Below, in pieces: positions 9,768-18,021 of a DNA stretch of 64,000 bases. The stretch covers positions 2,232,001 through 2,296,000 of the forward strand of contig NC_021658.1 in assembly GCF_000418325.1 (NCBI RefSeq), in the 5' to 3' direction. This DNA is from Sorangium cellulosum So0157-2. Its GTDB lineage: Bacteria; Myxococcota_A; Polyangia; Polyangiales; Polyangiaceae. The position numbers were made by a program, and so were the translations under genes. The notes under the pieces were generated by a model. The model had not been told where the DNA came from. It ran no database searches and was given only the letters and a program-made list of their open reading frames with translations. Position 1 is the stretch's first letter. Every line of letters begins with the position of its first letter.

Positions 9768-12320
9768 TTACACTCCAAGTCGAACCGGGATGTCGGTGGG
9801 CGAGCGGTACAGCTCCGCGTCGGTCGTCGGGTCCTGCACCACCACGCGGAGCGACGCAGCGCTCTCGTCGCTGAGCAGGAACGCGACCGTGACGGGCTTG
9901 TTCGGCTCGAGCTTCACGCACCCGGTCGCGCGATCGAGCTGCGCGTCGATGGCCATCCCGACGGCGCCGACCTGCTTTCCCGCCGCCATCAGCAGCGGGC
10001 GCACCTGAATGCCCGTGGCTCCGAGCATGATCTGCTTTTCGCCGAAGGTGAACGTCACGCTGAAGATGCGGTTCGTGACCGCCTCCGGGAGCGCAGCTGC
10101 CGTGATCGGACCCGCCGAGGGGCGCGCGGACTCTCGTGCCTTCGTTCGAACCGTGAGCACCGGGATGACCAGCTCCTGGAGCGACGGGCCCCCATGATGG
10201 AACGCGAGGTCGCCGCCCGCCTTGAAGACGCCGGTCGAGGCTGGGAAGACGAGGTCGAGGTCGGACGCGTACCCGAGCGACGACGCAGCCACGCGGACGC
10301 AACCAGGGGGCGTGGCGCCGCCGCGACCGATCCAGCAGCGCCGGTGCAGCTCCACCGTATCGCCGCCCGGGGCGTCCGTGCGCATCGACTCGTCGCGGTC
10401 GTTGGCGAAGAACAGGTGACCGTGGTCGGCGCTGACGACCGCGTGCTCGACGCCCGCGGCGGCGAGCTTGCGCATCGCGCGCGCCAGGTTGTCGATGACC
10501 GTGTCCATCACCTGGCGCGCCTGGAAGGTGAAGCCGGTCTCGCCCGCGTGATCGATCTCCTGCGAGCGCACGACGACGACCTGCGCGCCGTCGAGCTTCT
10601 TCGCGAGCTTCGACGGCTGGAGGCTCAACAGCTCGTCGAGCGCGACGTCGACCAGCTTCGGGACGCGTGCTGCCGCGAACTTCTTGCGGCTCGCGAGGTC
10701 GGGCAGAAAGGCCTCGTCGATGCGGGCGCCGAGCTTCCCGTTCTGTTCGACGACCGAGAAGCTGGCGGATGCCCCGGGCATGAGCGCCGCCATGCCGATG
10801 GGCGTGATGCTCGGGAGCGCGCCCACGGCCGCGCGCACCGAGACCTCGGACGTCTTCGGCAGGCGCTCGGCGAGCTCGACGCCCATCTCGAAGCGCATCG
10901 CGTCGACGAGGAAGTACGCAACGGGCCTGGGCTTGTCGGAGACGACCTCGCTCCAGATGCGCGTCTGGTGGAGCGCGCCCGGCACGGTCCAGCCGGCCTT
11001 CACGAGCGCCTTGGTGAAGCCTTCCGCCATCGCGTGGCAGGCGTCCTCGTGGGCACGGCGGACGACGCCGAGAGGGCGCTCCTCCGGCTCCTCGTCGAGG
11101 TTCGCGACCCACGCCTCGAGGCGACGCTGGGCCTGGTCGAGGCGGAACCAACCGTCCTTCGACACGTAGGCTTCCAGCCACGCGGCAGCGTCTCCCGCGG
11201 TCTTGTTGACGGCCTTTCGCACGTCCATGGCCACGCTGCCGAGCTCGGCCATGCGTCGAGCGGCCTCCCACTGGGCCTTCCTGCTGACGTCTCGGTCGAG
11301 CCAGAAGCTCTGCTCCCGGTCCGCGACGAGCGCGAGCGCCTCGCTGAACTTGCCGTTCGCGATGAGGTTGCCCGCGTGGCGAAGGAGGGCGCGTTCCTCG
11401 AAGCGGAACGTGTCGATCGAGCCGAGCGCCCCAGGGGGCAGCTTGGCGTTCTTGAGCCCGAGCTCTTGCTCGACGCGGTCCGCGAGCGCGGCGTAGGCGT
11501 TGGCGTGGCCCGCGCGCAGGCGCCGCGCGATCTCCCGCACGGCCGACTCCTCGTCCTTGGTTTGCGGCTTCGCGATGCTGTCGAGCGACGCGGGGGCGTC
11601 ACACGACAGGTCGAGCCGGAACTCTCCGGCGAGTACGTAGCGCAGCGCGATCGCGCGGAGCTTCGCCAGCGGGGCGCCGGGGGCGAGGTCGAGCCCGAGG
11701 CGCGCCTTCACGAGCTTGGTCAGCTCGCGGGTCGCCTCCTTGCTGGCGATCTCGGCGTCGCGCGCATCGCTCGCGAGCCACGCCGTGAGCAGCCCGTCGT
11801 TGCCGCTGGCGTCGTGGAAGATGCTCTTGAGGATCGACGGCGGCTCCGCGCCGGAGTTGCCGGCGGCCGCGCGCGCGAGGTCGTCGTAGGTGACCTTGCG
11901 GTCGAACGGCAGCATCTCGTCGACGACGCCGAGCGTGTACTTCTGGAGCAGGACGTTCTTGGCGAGCTGCTTCAGCTCCGGCTTCCACGTCCGTCCGGCC
12001 TTCTCCAGCTCCATCAATACCGACGCCTTCGCGTCGTGCGCGAGGCCGGGGATGTAGAGGACCACCGTCTCCGGCTTGTCGCCGCGGACGAGCGGCTCGA
12101 CGGCCGCGCGCAGCTCGAAGAGCGAGCCCGCGTACTCGGCGAGGCTCGCCTTGGTGCCGGCGACAGCGACCTGAACGGGCGCGCTCGCCGGACGAGGGCC
12201 GCCGCGCACCTCGTCGACGAAGGGCTGGAACTCGCGGCGCTCGTCGTACCAGACGACGACCCGACGGTCCTTGAGCTTGTCGGCGAGCTGCTTCGCCACG
12301 TAGTCGTGAAGCGGGTGCAT
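9768..12320 (-). CDS. pglZ: PglZ-family alkaline-phosphatase-superfamily protein (BREX)
   Basis: The 850-residue product has the PglZ layout: an N-terminal region (RRVVVWYDERREF, 19-31) and a C-terminal alkaline-phosphatase-like domain. That domain shows the conserved YFLVDAMRFEMG segment (about 468-480) and a metal-binding SADHGHLFF (about 629-637). PglZ is a core protein of every BREX type; its exact reaction is unresolved. The ATG at 12320 was chosen because it overlaps the HNH gene stop (TGATG) and begins at the family's usual N-terminus; a longer frame upstream lies inside the HNH gene. It is encoded between the nested HNH gene and brxL. Confidence 0.93.
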   Translation of the reverse strand: MHPLHDYVAKQLADKLKDRRVVVWYDERREFQPFVDEVRGGPRPASAPVQVAVAGTKASLAEYAGSLFELRAAVEPLVRGDKPETVVLYIPGLAHDAKASVLMELEKAGRTWKPELKQLAKNVLLQKYTLGVVDEMLPFDRKVTYDDLARAAAGNSGAEPPSILKSIFHDASGNDGLLTAWLASDARDAEIASKEATRELTKLVKARLGLDLAPGAPLAKLRAIALRYVLAGEFRLDLSCDAPASLDSIAKPQTKDEESAVREIARRLRAGHANAYAALADRVEQELGLKNAKLPPGALGSIDTFRFEERALLRHAGNLIANGKFSEALALVADREQSFWLDRDVSRKAQWEAARRMAELGSVAMDVRKAVNKTAGDAAAWLEAYVSKDGWFRLDQAQRRLEAWVANLDEEPEERPLGVVRRAHEDACHAMAEGFTKALVKAGWTVPGALHQTRIWSEVVSDKPRPVAYFLVDAMRFEMGVELAERLPKTSEVSVRAAVGALPSITPIGMAALMPGASASFSVVEQNGKLGARIDEAFLPDLASRKKFAAARVPKLVDVALDELLSLQPSKLAKKLDGAQVVVVRSQEIDHAGETGFTFQARQVMDTVIDNLARAMRKLAAAGVEHAVVSADHGHLFFANDRDESMRTDAPGGDTVELHRRCWIGRGGATPPGCVRVAASSLGYASDLDLVFPASTGVFKAGGDLAFHHGGPSLQELVIPVLTVRTKARESARPSAGPITAAALPEAVTNRIFSVTFTFGEKQIMLGATGIQVRPLLMAAGKQVGAVGMAIDAQLDRATGCVKLEPNKPVTVAFLLSDESAASLRVVVQDPTTDAELYRSPTDIPVRLGV

Positions 12321-12889
12321 CAGGCGATCTCCTGCTTCTTGACGGCCGCCGCGATGAGCGGTGCCTTTTTTCTGAGCCCGATGAGGTCGAGCTCGCCATC
12401 CTGGTACATGCGGTACCACTCACGACGTTGCCGAACGACGCGCTCGTCATGCCCGAGATGCAGGCGGTCGAGCACGAACTGCGCGCGTTCACGTTCCTCG
12501 GGTGGAACGTGGTCGGTGAGGACGAGCTGCATCGACGGCAACTGAACCTCGAACCACTCGTTGGTCACCGCGAACGGATCGATGACCTGCGTCGACCTGA
12601 GCGACTGCTTGCTCGAGTTGATCCAGCCTGAGGAGAACCTGTAGTTCGTCCAGTCATAGGACTTGCTCCTGTCCTCATCGACGCTGACGAAGTGGTCCAC
12701 GGTGCCAACCGGCTCGAACATCGCGCAATACGCGCACAGCGATCCGAACGCGTCGGCGAGCTGTGGGCGAAACTCGCGCCAGTGCGCCGGCGGGCGCCCG
12801 GTCGCGTTGGCCTTGAGCCACGCAGCACCGGGCCCCTCGACGCGTTCCTCGAAGCCCTCCGGCTTGGGGCGTCGTTCAAAGCGAATCAC
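12320..12889 (-). CDS. PtuB-like HNH nuclease nested in the BREX operon
   Basis: The 189-residue protein carries an HNH-type fold: CAYC (52-55), the catalytic VDHF (Asp65-His66), NYRFSS (Asn82 onwards) and a second asparagine-rich turn (WINSSKQ). There is no second CxxC pair, so full zinc binding is uncertain. It starts with GTG at 12889, overlapping the ATPase stop in a GTGA. An ATPase followed directly by a small HNH nuclease is the architecture of Septu (PtuA-PtuB) and of the retron Ec78 effector pair. I infer a nuclease effector licensed by the upstream ATPase. Assignment to PtuB rests on architecture and motif, not on a database search. Confidence 0.8.
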   Translation of the reverse strand: MIRFERRPKPEGFEERVEGPGAAWLKANATGRPPAHWREFRPQLADAFGSLCAYCAMFEPVGTVDHFVSVDEDRSKSYDWTNYRFSSGWINSSKQSLRSTQVIDPFAVTNEWFEVQLPSMQLVLTDHVPPEERERAQFVLDRLHLGHDERVVRQRREWYRMYQDGELDLIGLRKKAPLIAAAVKKQEIA

Positions 12890-14202
12890 GGGCGCCCTCC
12901 CGCCTTCTCGAACTTCACGACCCAGCGCGGCCAGAAGGGGTCGTGCCCCGCAAGGACTCGCGCGAGCTCGGCATGGATCGCTTCCTTCGTCGAGAGGTCC
13001 GGCGGAAGCGCGGCGGTGTCCCCACGCATCCATGCCTCCGCAGCCTCGACAGCCTTCTCGGCTTCGATCGAGCGTGCCTGCTGAAGCCCGAAGCTCTCGG
13101 AGACAAGCCAGTTGATGACGTCCCCCTGCATTGCCCATGGCTTCTCGCGAAGGGTGACGACATGGTCCTCGATGTCGAGGACGAAGAGCTTGTCCTTCTC
13201 GACGTCGAACAGCGGCTCCACCGACGCGAGCACCAGCGGCGAGTGCGTCGCGGCGATGAGCTGGACCGATGCGCCGGCATCGGCCGTCAGCGTCTGCACC
13301 ACCTTGAGGAGCGCGGGCACGACGGCGCGCTGCCAGCGCGGGTGGAGGTGGGCCTCGATCTCGTCGAACAGCACCACGATGCGGGATGACGGCTGCTGTC
13401 CGAGCTGCTGCGACGCGATGAGGTGCTCGCGCCACGCCCACGAGAGCATGTAGGCGAGGGCGGCGATGCGGCGGACACCGAGCGATGCGTAGAGAATCGG
13501 AACGTCCTGCCCGTACGCCATGCGCACCGTGGGGATGTCGCGTGCGTCGTTGACCGACAGCCGCGCGAACGTGTCGCCGACCTGCAGACCGTCGTCGCCC
13601 GACGTCGGCGCGAGAATCGCGAGTACGGCCGCCATGCGCTTCGCGTCGGCCTTGCCTTCGCGGATCCACGACGCCCAGTCGGCGACCAGTCCGTTGCTGA
13701 CCTTCGTCGTCTTGCCGTCGACGAGCACCGGCAGACCGTCCCAGACCTGCTTCGAGCTGAAGACGTAGGCGGGCAGCCGCTCCTGCACGTCGATGTTGCC
13801 CTTCTTCCTCCAGTAGTTCCGCGCCGGGTCCCACACGGCGAAGCCGCCGTCGGCGAGCGCGTAGACGACAAGCCCTGGGTTCCACGGGCGTCCGGCCTTG
13901 CCGCGCCACGACTGATCTGCGGGCACGTAGGAGCTCTCATACTCGACACGGCCCGTCTTGCTCTCGACGGAGAACTTGATCGTGGCCTTCTGGCCGACGT
14001 CGGTGGGCCGCGCGACGTAGCCCGAGGTCAGGTTCTCGTTGAGGTCCTGCGGCCACTTCCGCGTGAGGGCCCACCATGCGACGTCGAGCAGGAAGCTCTT
14101 GCCGAGGCCGTTGTCGCCGGTGATGAGGTTGAGCCGGGGCGCGAGCTCCAATTTCATCTCGGGCGCGGGGCCGACGTTCTGGAGTTGGAGGGAATCAAGC
14201 AT
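12886..14202 (-). CDS. PtuA-like AAA/ABC-type ATPase nested in the BREX operon
   Basis: The 438-residue protein is a SMC/OLD-type ATPase: Walker A GDNGLGKSFLL (29-39), Walker B VVLFDEIEAHLHPRWQ (about 275-290) and a His switch ATHSPLVLAS (about 315-324). There is no TOPRIM domain, which separates it from OLD nucleases and fits PtuA-like proteins. ATG 14202 overlaps the PglX C-terminal gene stop by 8 nt, and its own stop forms GTGA with the HNH start, so it is fully embedded in BREX translation coupling. The likely role is sensing or gating for the HNH nuclease. It could also act with the BREX proteins directly. Confidence 0.82.
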   Translation of the reverse strand: MLDSLQLQNVGPAPEMKLELAPRLNLITGDNGLGKSFLLDVAWWALTRKWPQDLNENLTSGYVARPTDVGQKATIKFSVESKTGRVEYESSYVPADQSWRGKAGRPWNPGLVVYALADGGFAVWDPARNYWRKKGNIDVQERLPAYVFSSKQVWDGLPVLVDGKTTKVSNGLVADWASWIREGKADAKRMAAVLAILAPTSGDDGLQVGDTFARLSVNDARDIPTVRMAYGQDVPILYASLGVRRIAALAYMLSWAWREHLIASQQLGQQPSSRIVVLFDEIEAHLHPRWQRAVVPALLKVVQTLTADAGASVQLIAATHSPLVLASVEPLFDVEKDKLFVLDIEDHVVTLREKPWAMQGDVINWLVSESFGLQQARSIEAEKAVEAAEAWMRGDTAALPPDLSTKEAIHAELARVLAGHDPFWPRWVVKFEKAGGRP

Positions 14203-16204
14203 TGGCTTTGCCCTTCTTCGTCTTCCTGGCCGCGCCGCTGGCGACGGGCGCTTCGAGCAGGCTCTTCAGCGCGGACTTCACGGCAGGCGAGGTGCGCTCG
14301 CGCACGAGCTCGTCGATGCTGCGCATGGGCGTCTTGCGGGCGGTCCACTTGCCGCCGGTGCCCTCGACCCAGAAGACGTCCTCGAGCCCGTGGGCGATGG
14401 CGAGGCTGCGGTCGTTCGCGCACTTCGGGACGACGCGCTCGGGCCAGAAGTGCATGGCGAGGTGGGCCCAGTCGTACTTGCCGTCGCAGAGCGCGTCCCA
14501 GGTGGTCTTGAGCTCCTTCTGCCAGGACTTGTTCTGCGGGACGAGCCGCCAGAGCGGGGCGAAGTTGATGACGACGCCGTCATCGAGGTTCGGCTTCCAG
14601 AGCGGGGCGACGCGCTTCACCTCGTCGAGGAAGGCGCGTAGCTCGTCGACGAAGGCTTCCTGCGCGGCGAGCTGCTTGCGTTGGGAGGCCGTCGCGCGGT
14701 CGCGCAGCTCGCTCGTGAGCGACTCGAGGCGGCGCTCTTCGTGCGCGAGCTTGGGCGCCGCGTAGTCGTTCTGGACGCGGAAGAGCGTGTCCTTGCTGAA
14801 GGCGTGGATGTAGAGCCACACCGAGTAGCTCGACGAGGGCGTCGCGAGCTGCCAGTATATCGGCGCTCGCCTGCTGGAGCGCCCGTACGCTTGCATGTGG
14901 CTCGAGAAGAAGTGATCTCGAATGATGGGACGGAGGCCCTCGACCCCGGTCACACCGACATCGTCAAGAACTTGCTCGACCTCGTGTACGAGATCAGCGG
15001 GATGTCCATCGTCGTCCACGAGCACATCCCGGGCACGAACGCCATCGGTGAGCGCAGGCGCGCGCCAGGCGCGCTTTACAAAGGGGTCGCGCTCTCGGGA
15101 AGGCAGCTCGGTCTTGCCGGTTGCGAGCCCGACATCAAACCGACCGAACGCAACTCCGATCGCCCAAGAGATCGTCGCGTCCTGGGCATTGAGAGTGACG
15201 ACGGACTGTTCAGGTTCGTCCGGAGTGGCGTCATCAGCACCATCAGGCTCGCCATCCGTATAGTCGTGCTGCTCAGTCGACGGGGCGAGCTGCGCGAGCT
15301 CTACACCGTAGAGACGGGCCGCAATTTCATCGATTCGCTGCTGGAGGTGGGCCAGCTCGACGTTTGCCTCCGCAATGGACAGGCCCGGCTGACGACTTCG
15401 AAGGGCAGGCGGCAGTACGAACTCACTCGAGGTCTCGACCTGCGACTGGATCGTCCGAGCCGCATCCCAAGCGCGAACGGCAAGTTCCGCCAGTTCGTGC
15501 TTCGCTTCGCTAGGAAGCGACGGCGGCAGCGGAAGACGCTGCATCGCGGTCACAACAAACTCGGGAAACTCGAAGCGCCCGAGGAGCACCTTGTAGAGGT
15601 AGTCGACTACACGACTTGCACTGAGGCCGAGCAGCCAGCGGAGATCGGACGCGGGAGCAGCCAGCACAAAAGAGCGGACGCTGAAGATGGCTCCCTCTGG
15701 AAAGACCGACGGAGCGAAGTCACGAGCGCGAAGGGGCCAGGTTATCCCGGGCTTTTCGAAGAGATCGACGGATGCCGGACGCTCCATAGGCCGATGGGGC
15801 GTGCCCAGGAACCCGCGGTACGTGCGTCGCGGTCGGTCCCACGAGACGACAAAATCGAGATCGGAATAGAACTTCCGGGTTGAACCCTTGGCCCACGGCC
15901 GCCATGAGTCGCTCTCCGAGACTTCCCACCTAAGTCGAACGAAGCGGAAGTTGTCCCCGATGTCATTCGTTTTTCGCGCGACTCTGTCTCCACTCTCGAA
16001 GCCTTCGGGCGCATCAAAGAGCTGGCGAATTCTCAGGGGCACCCAATATGAGAAGGGCGCCCCGGGAATCCTTGCGAACGAATCCGCGTCATCCTCAAAG
16101 GAGTCGGGAGCATCCTTCCCATCAGCGTAGGAGTTCACCGCAGAGCGAAGCTTGTCGGCCTTGTCCTGCACGGGGGCAGCGAGAACCCGGAAGAAGACAG
16201 TCAT
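14195..16204 (-). CDS. pglX: PglX C-terminal half (target-recognition part), separate gene
   Basis: The 669-residue protein lacks any SAM or NPPF motif but continues the PglX fold just where the preceding gene stops. It begins MTVFFRVLAAPVQDKADKL, has a long middle with a proline-rich LPLPPSLP segment, and ends with the conserved LDDGVVINFAPLWRLVP (about 570-586) and KYDWAHLAMHFWP blocks seen at the end of BREX PglX methyltransferases. Together the two genes give 1,275 residues, close to one normal PglX. The ATG forms an ATGA overlap with the upstream stop (16201-16204). It should carry sequence specificity and has a lysine-rich tail (RKTKKGK). Confidence 0.82.
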   Translation of the reverse strand: MTVFFRVLAAPVQDKADKLRSAVNSYADGKDAPDSFEDDADSFARIPGAPFSYWVPLRIRQLFDAPEGFESGDRVARKTNDIGDNFRFVRLRWEVSESDSWRPWAKGSTRKFYSDLDFVVSWDRPRRTYRGFLGTPHRPMERPASVDLFEKPGITWPLRARDFAPSVFPEGAIFSVRSFVLAAPASDLRWLLGLSASRVVDYLYKVLLGRFEFPEFVVTAMQRLPLPPSLPSEAKHELAELAVRAWDAARTIQSQVETSSEFVLPPALRSRQPGLSIAEANVELAHLQQRIDEIAARLYGVELAQLAPSTEQHDYTDGEPDGADDATPDEPEQSVVTLNAQDATISWAIGVAFGRFDVGLATGKTELPSRERDPFVKRAWRAPALTDGVRARDVLVDDDGHPADLVHEVEQVLDDVGVTGVEGLRPIIRDHFFSSHMQAYGRSSRRAPIYWQLATPSSSYSVWLYIHAFSKDTLFRVQNDYAAPKLAHEERRLESLTSELRDRATASQRKQLAAQEAFVDELRAFLDEVKRVAPLWKPNLDDGVVINFAPLWRLVPQNKSWQKELKTTWDALCDGKYDWAHLAMHFWPERVVPKCANDRSLAIAHGLEDVFWVEGTGGKWTARKTPMRSIDELVRERTSPAVKSALKSLLEAPVASGAARKTKKGKANA

Positions 16205-18021
16205 GCTCGGGCCTCCAGACAGTACGCGGCGGTCTCCACCATCGCGCTATCGAGTACTCCCGCCCCAAGGTCCGCGAAGACGACCGGCGGGGCAAGGCGC
16301 AAGAGCACTTGCTCCCGCCATTTCTGGAAGCTCAGAAGGAAGAAGCCAGTCCGCGACGTGATCGCGCCGATGCGGCCGCGCGATGAGAGGAGTTCGATGC
16401 TACGCTCGACGAACGCCGCATAAACATCGTTCTTGGTTTTCGGGTATACGCTCTCGAACTCCCTCTTCGCCCGCAGGCTCCCTGCGCCGAACGGCGGGTT
16501 CATTAGCACCGCATCGAACCTCTTCTCCCCGACCCCGAGCAACGCTACCCCATGCGCGGCGTCATCGGCGAAGAGCCGCCGTCGCGTGTTCGTAGTGCTC
16601 GCCTCCTCGCGCACGAAGCGTTCGAGCGCGGCGCGGATGCGCTCTTCGGGCGGCGCGAACATATCGCCTTGCTTCCTTGCCGGTACCTTCACGAGCGTTT
16701 CGACACGGAGCAAGAGCCCCATGTCGCCCGCGAGGTTCAGCGACTCCACGAGGCTCATGAACACGCGACCGAGCTCCGCGTCGCGCAGCTTTGCGACAAA
16801 CTCCTTGGCGATCTGCTCGTCCGCAACGAGCGGCTCTGCCACGACGATGTTCGACCGTCGGATCTGCGCGCGCTCGGCGCGTCCGACGCCGAAGTCGCGG
16901 AACGCCTTCTGCGCACGCATCCAGAGGGCGAGTTGGGCGATCTGCGCGCATCGCGCATCGATGTCCACGCCGTGCAGGTTATGGGCGAGCACGAGCCCCG
17001 GTACAGCCTTCCGCAGCGCTTCAATGCTCGAGTAATCCTCCAGGAGCGTCGTCCCCGTTGCTTCGCTCCTCGGGCTCTCCGGGTCGGCATGCGCCTCCTC
17101 GTAGATCGCGAGCAGCAGATCGAACGCGTACAGCAGGAAGTGCCCGCTGCCACACGCCGGGTCGAGCACGCGGAGGTCGCGCGGGTCCTTCTTCGCGCGC
17201 GGCGCGAACTCCTCGCCGGGCCTCCTGACCATGTACTCGCACTTCTCGGCGAGCGCCGTCTTGGTCCCGCGCATCTCGTACCAGATGCGCCCCAGCGTGT
17301 TGTCGGTGAGGAACTGGACGACGTAGCGCGGCGTGAAGAACTGGTTGCGCACCGCCAGCTCACGGCTGTTGCGCGGCGCCTGGCTCTCCTCGCGCATCTT
17401 CTTGCGCTCGTCCTGACCGTTGAAGAACTGGTAGACCCACCCGATGGTCTCGTCCTCGCCCCACACGCCGGCGAGCTCGGCGGCGTTCAGGATCTCGAGG
17501 ACCTGCTCGAACGTCGCCCGCTTCGGCCAGAGCACGCTCGACGGATCTCGCCGATCGAAGAGGACCTTCACCTCGGTCGACAGCTCGTCGAAGAGCGACT
17601 CGATGTAGAGTCGGTAGCCCGCGCTGTCCGGCAGGAGCGGTAGCCCTGGAGCCATGCCGCAGAACTCGCGGTAGCCCGCCGACTGCTCGCCCTTGGTGAT
17701 GCACTCCTGCACCAGCTCGCGCGCCTCGAGCATCTTCAGCGCCACGAACCGGTTGAGCGCGGTGAACGCGGCGTCGCGCAGGTAGTCGCGGGCGGCGTCG
17801 GCGGCGCTCATCCCGGCGGCGCGCTTGTGCTCGATGGCCGCGACGATGCGCTCGCGCGAGAACGCCTGGCGGGCCGAGAGGTGCTTGCCCGCCTTCGCGG
17901 CCACCGCGCCGTCCCTGTGCACGTCGAAGTCCCCCTCGAGCTGCGCGGCGAAGTCCTCCTCGAGGAGCCTCCGCGCTCGCTGGGTGGCGCGTTCGATGGC
18001 GTTGCGTGTGTCCTTATCCAC
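16201..18021 (-). CDS. pglX: PglX N-terminal half: adenine-N6 DNA methyltransferase (BREX)
   Basis: The 606-residue product carries the catalytic parts of PglX: SAM motif I VLDPACGSGHFLLYAFD (about 283-299), a helical MTase core and catalytic motif IV NPPF (508-511). It ends about 95 residues after NPPF, where single-chain PglX proteins go on into the recognition domain. Methylation of the host marks self DNA in BREX. The start is GTG at 18021, preceded by a AAGGGGGTG ribosome site and overlapping the AlbA_2 gene stop (18014-18016). The split is exact and translationally coupled, so it is probably a two-subunit enzyme, but a -1 frameshift or read error must be excluded. Confidence 0.88.
   Translation of the reverse strand: MDKDTRNAIERATQRARRLLEEDFAAQLEGDFDVHRDGAVAAKAGKHLSARQAFSRERIVAAIEHKRAAGMSAADAARDYLRDAAFTALNRFVALKMLEARELVQECITKGEQSAGYREFCGMAPGLPLLPDSAGYRLYIESLFDELSTEVKVLFDRRDPSSVLWPKRATFEQVLEILNAAELAGVWGEDETIGWVYQFFNGQDERKKMREESQAPRNSRELAVRNQFFTPRYVVQFLTDNTLGRIWYEMRGTKTALAEKCEYMVRRPGEEFAPRAKKDPRDLRVLDPACGSGHFLLYAFDLLLAIYEEAHADPESPRSEATGTTLLEDYSSIEALRKAVPGLVLAHNLHGVDIDARCAQIAQLALWMRAQKAFRDFGVGRAERAQIRRSNIVVAEPLVADEQIAKEFVAKLRDAELGRVFMSLVESLNLAGDMGLLLRVETLVKVPARKQGDMFAPPEERIRAALERFVREEASTTNTRRRLFADDAAHGVALLGVGEKRFDAVLMNPPFGAGSLRAKREFESVYPKTKNDVYAAFVERSIELLSSRGRIGAITSRTGFFLLSFQKWREQVLLRLAPPVVFADLGAGVLDSAMVETAAYCLEARA

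Noticed and set aside
8052..12545. 1,497-codon plus-strand open frame opposite brxL-pglZ-HNH
   Set aside because: It is antisense to three recognisable genes, rich in Arg/Glu/Leu of the type produced by high-GC codon bias, and shows no domain.
12886..14202. OLD-family nuclease
   Set aside because: No TOPRIM domain follows the ATPase core; the downstream HNH gene favours a PtuA-like role.
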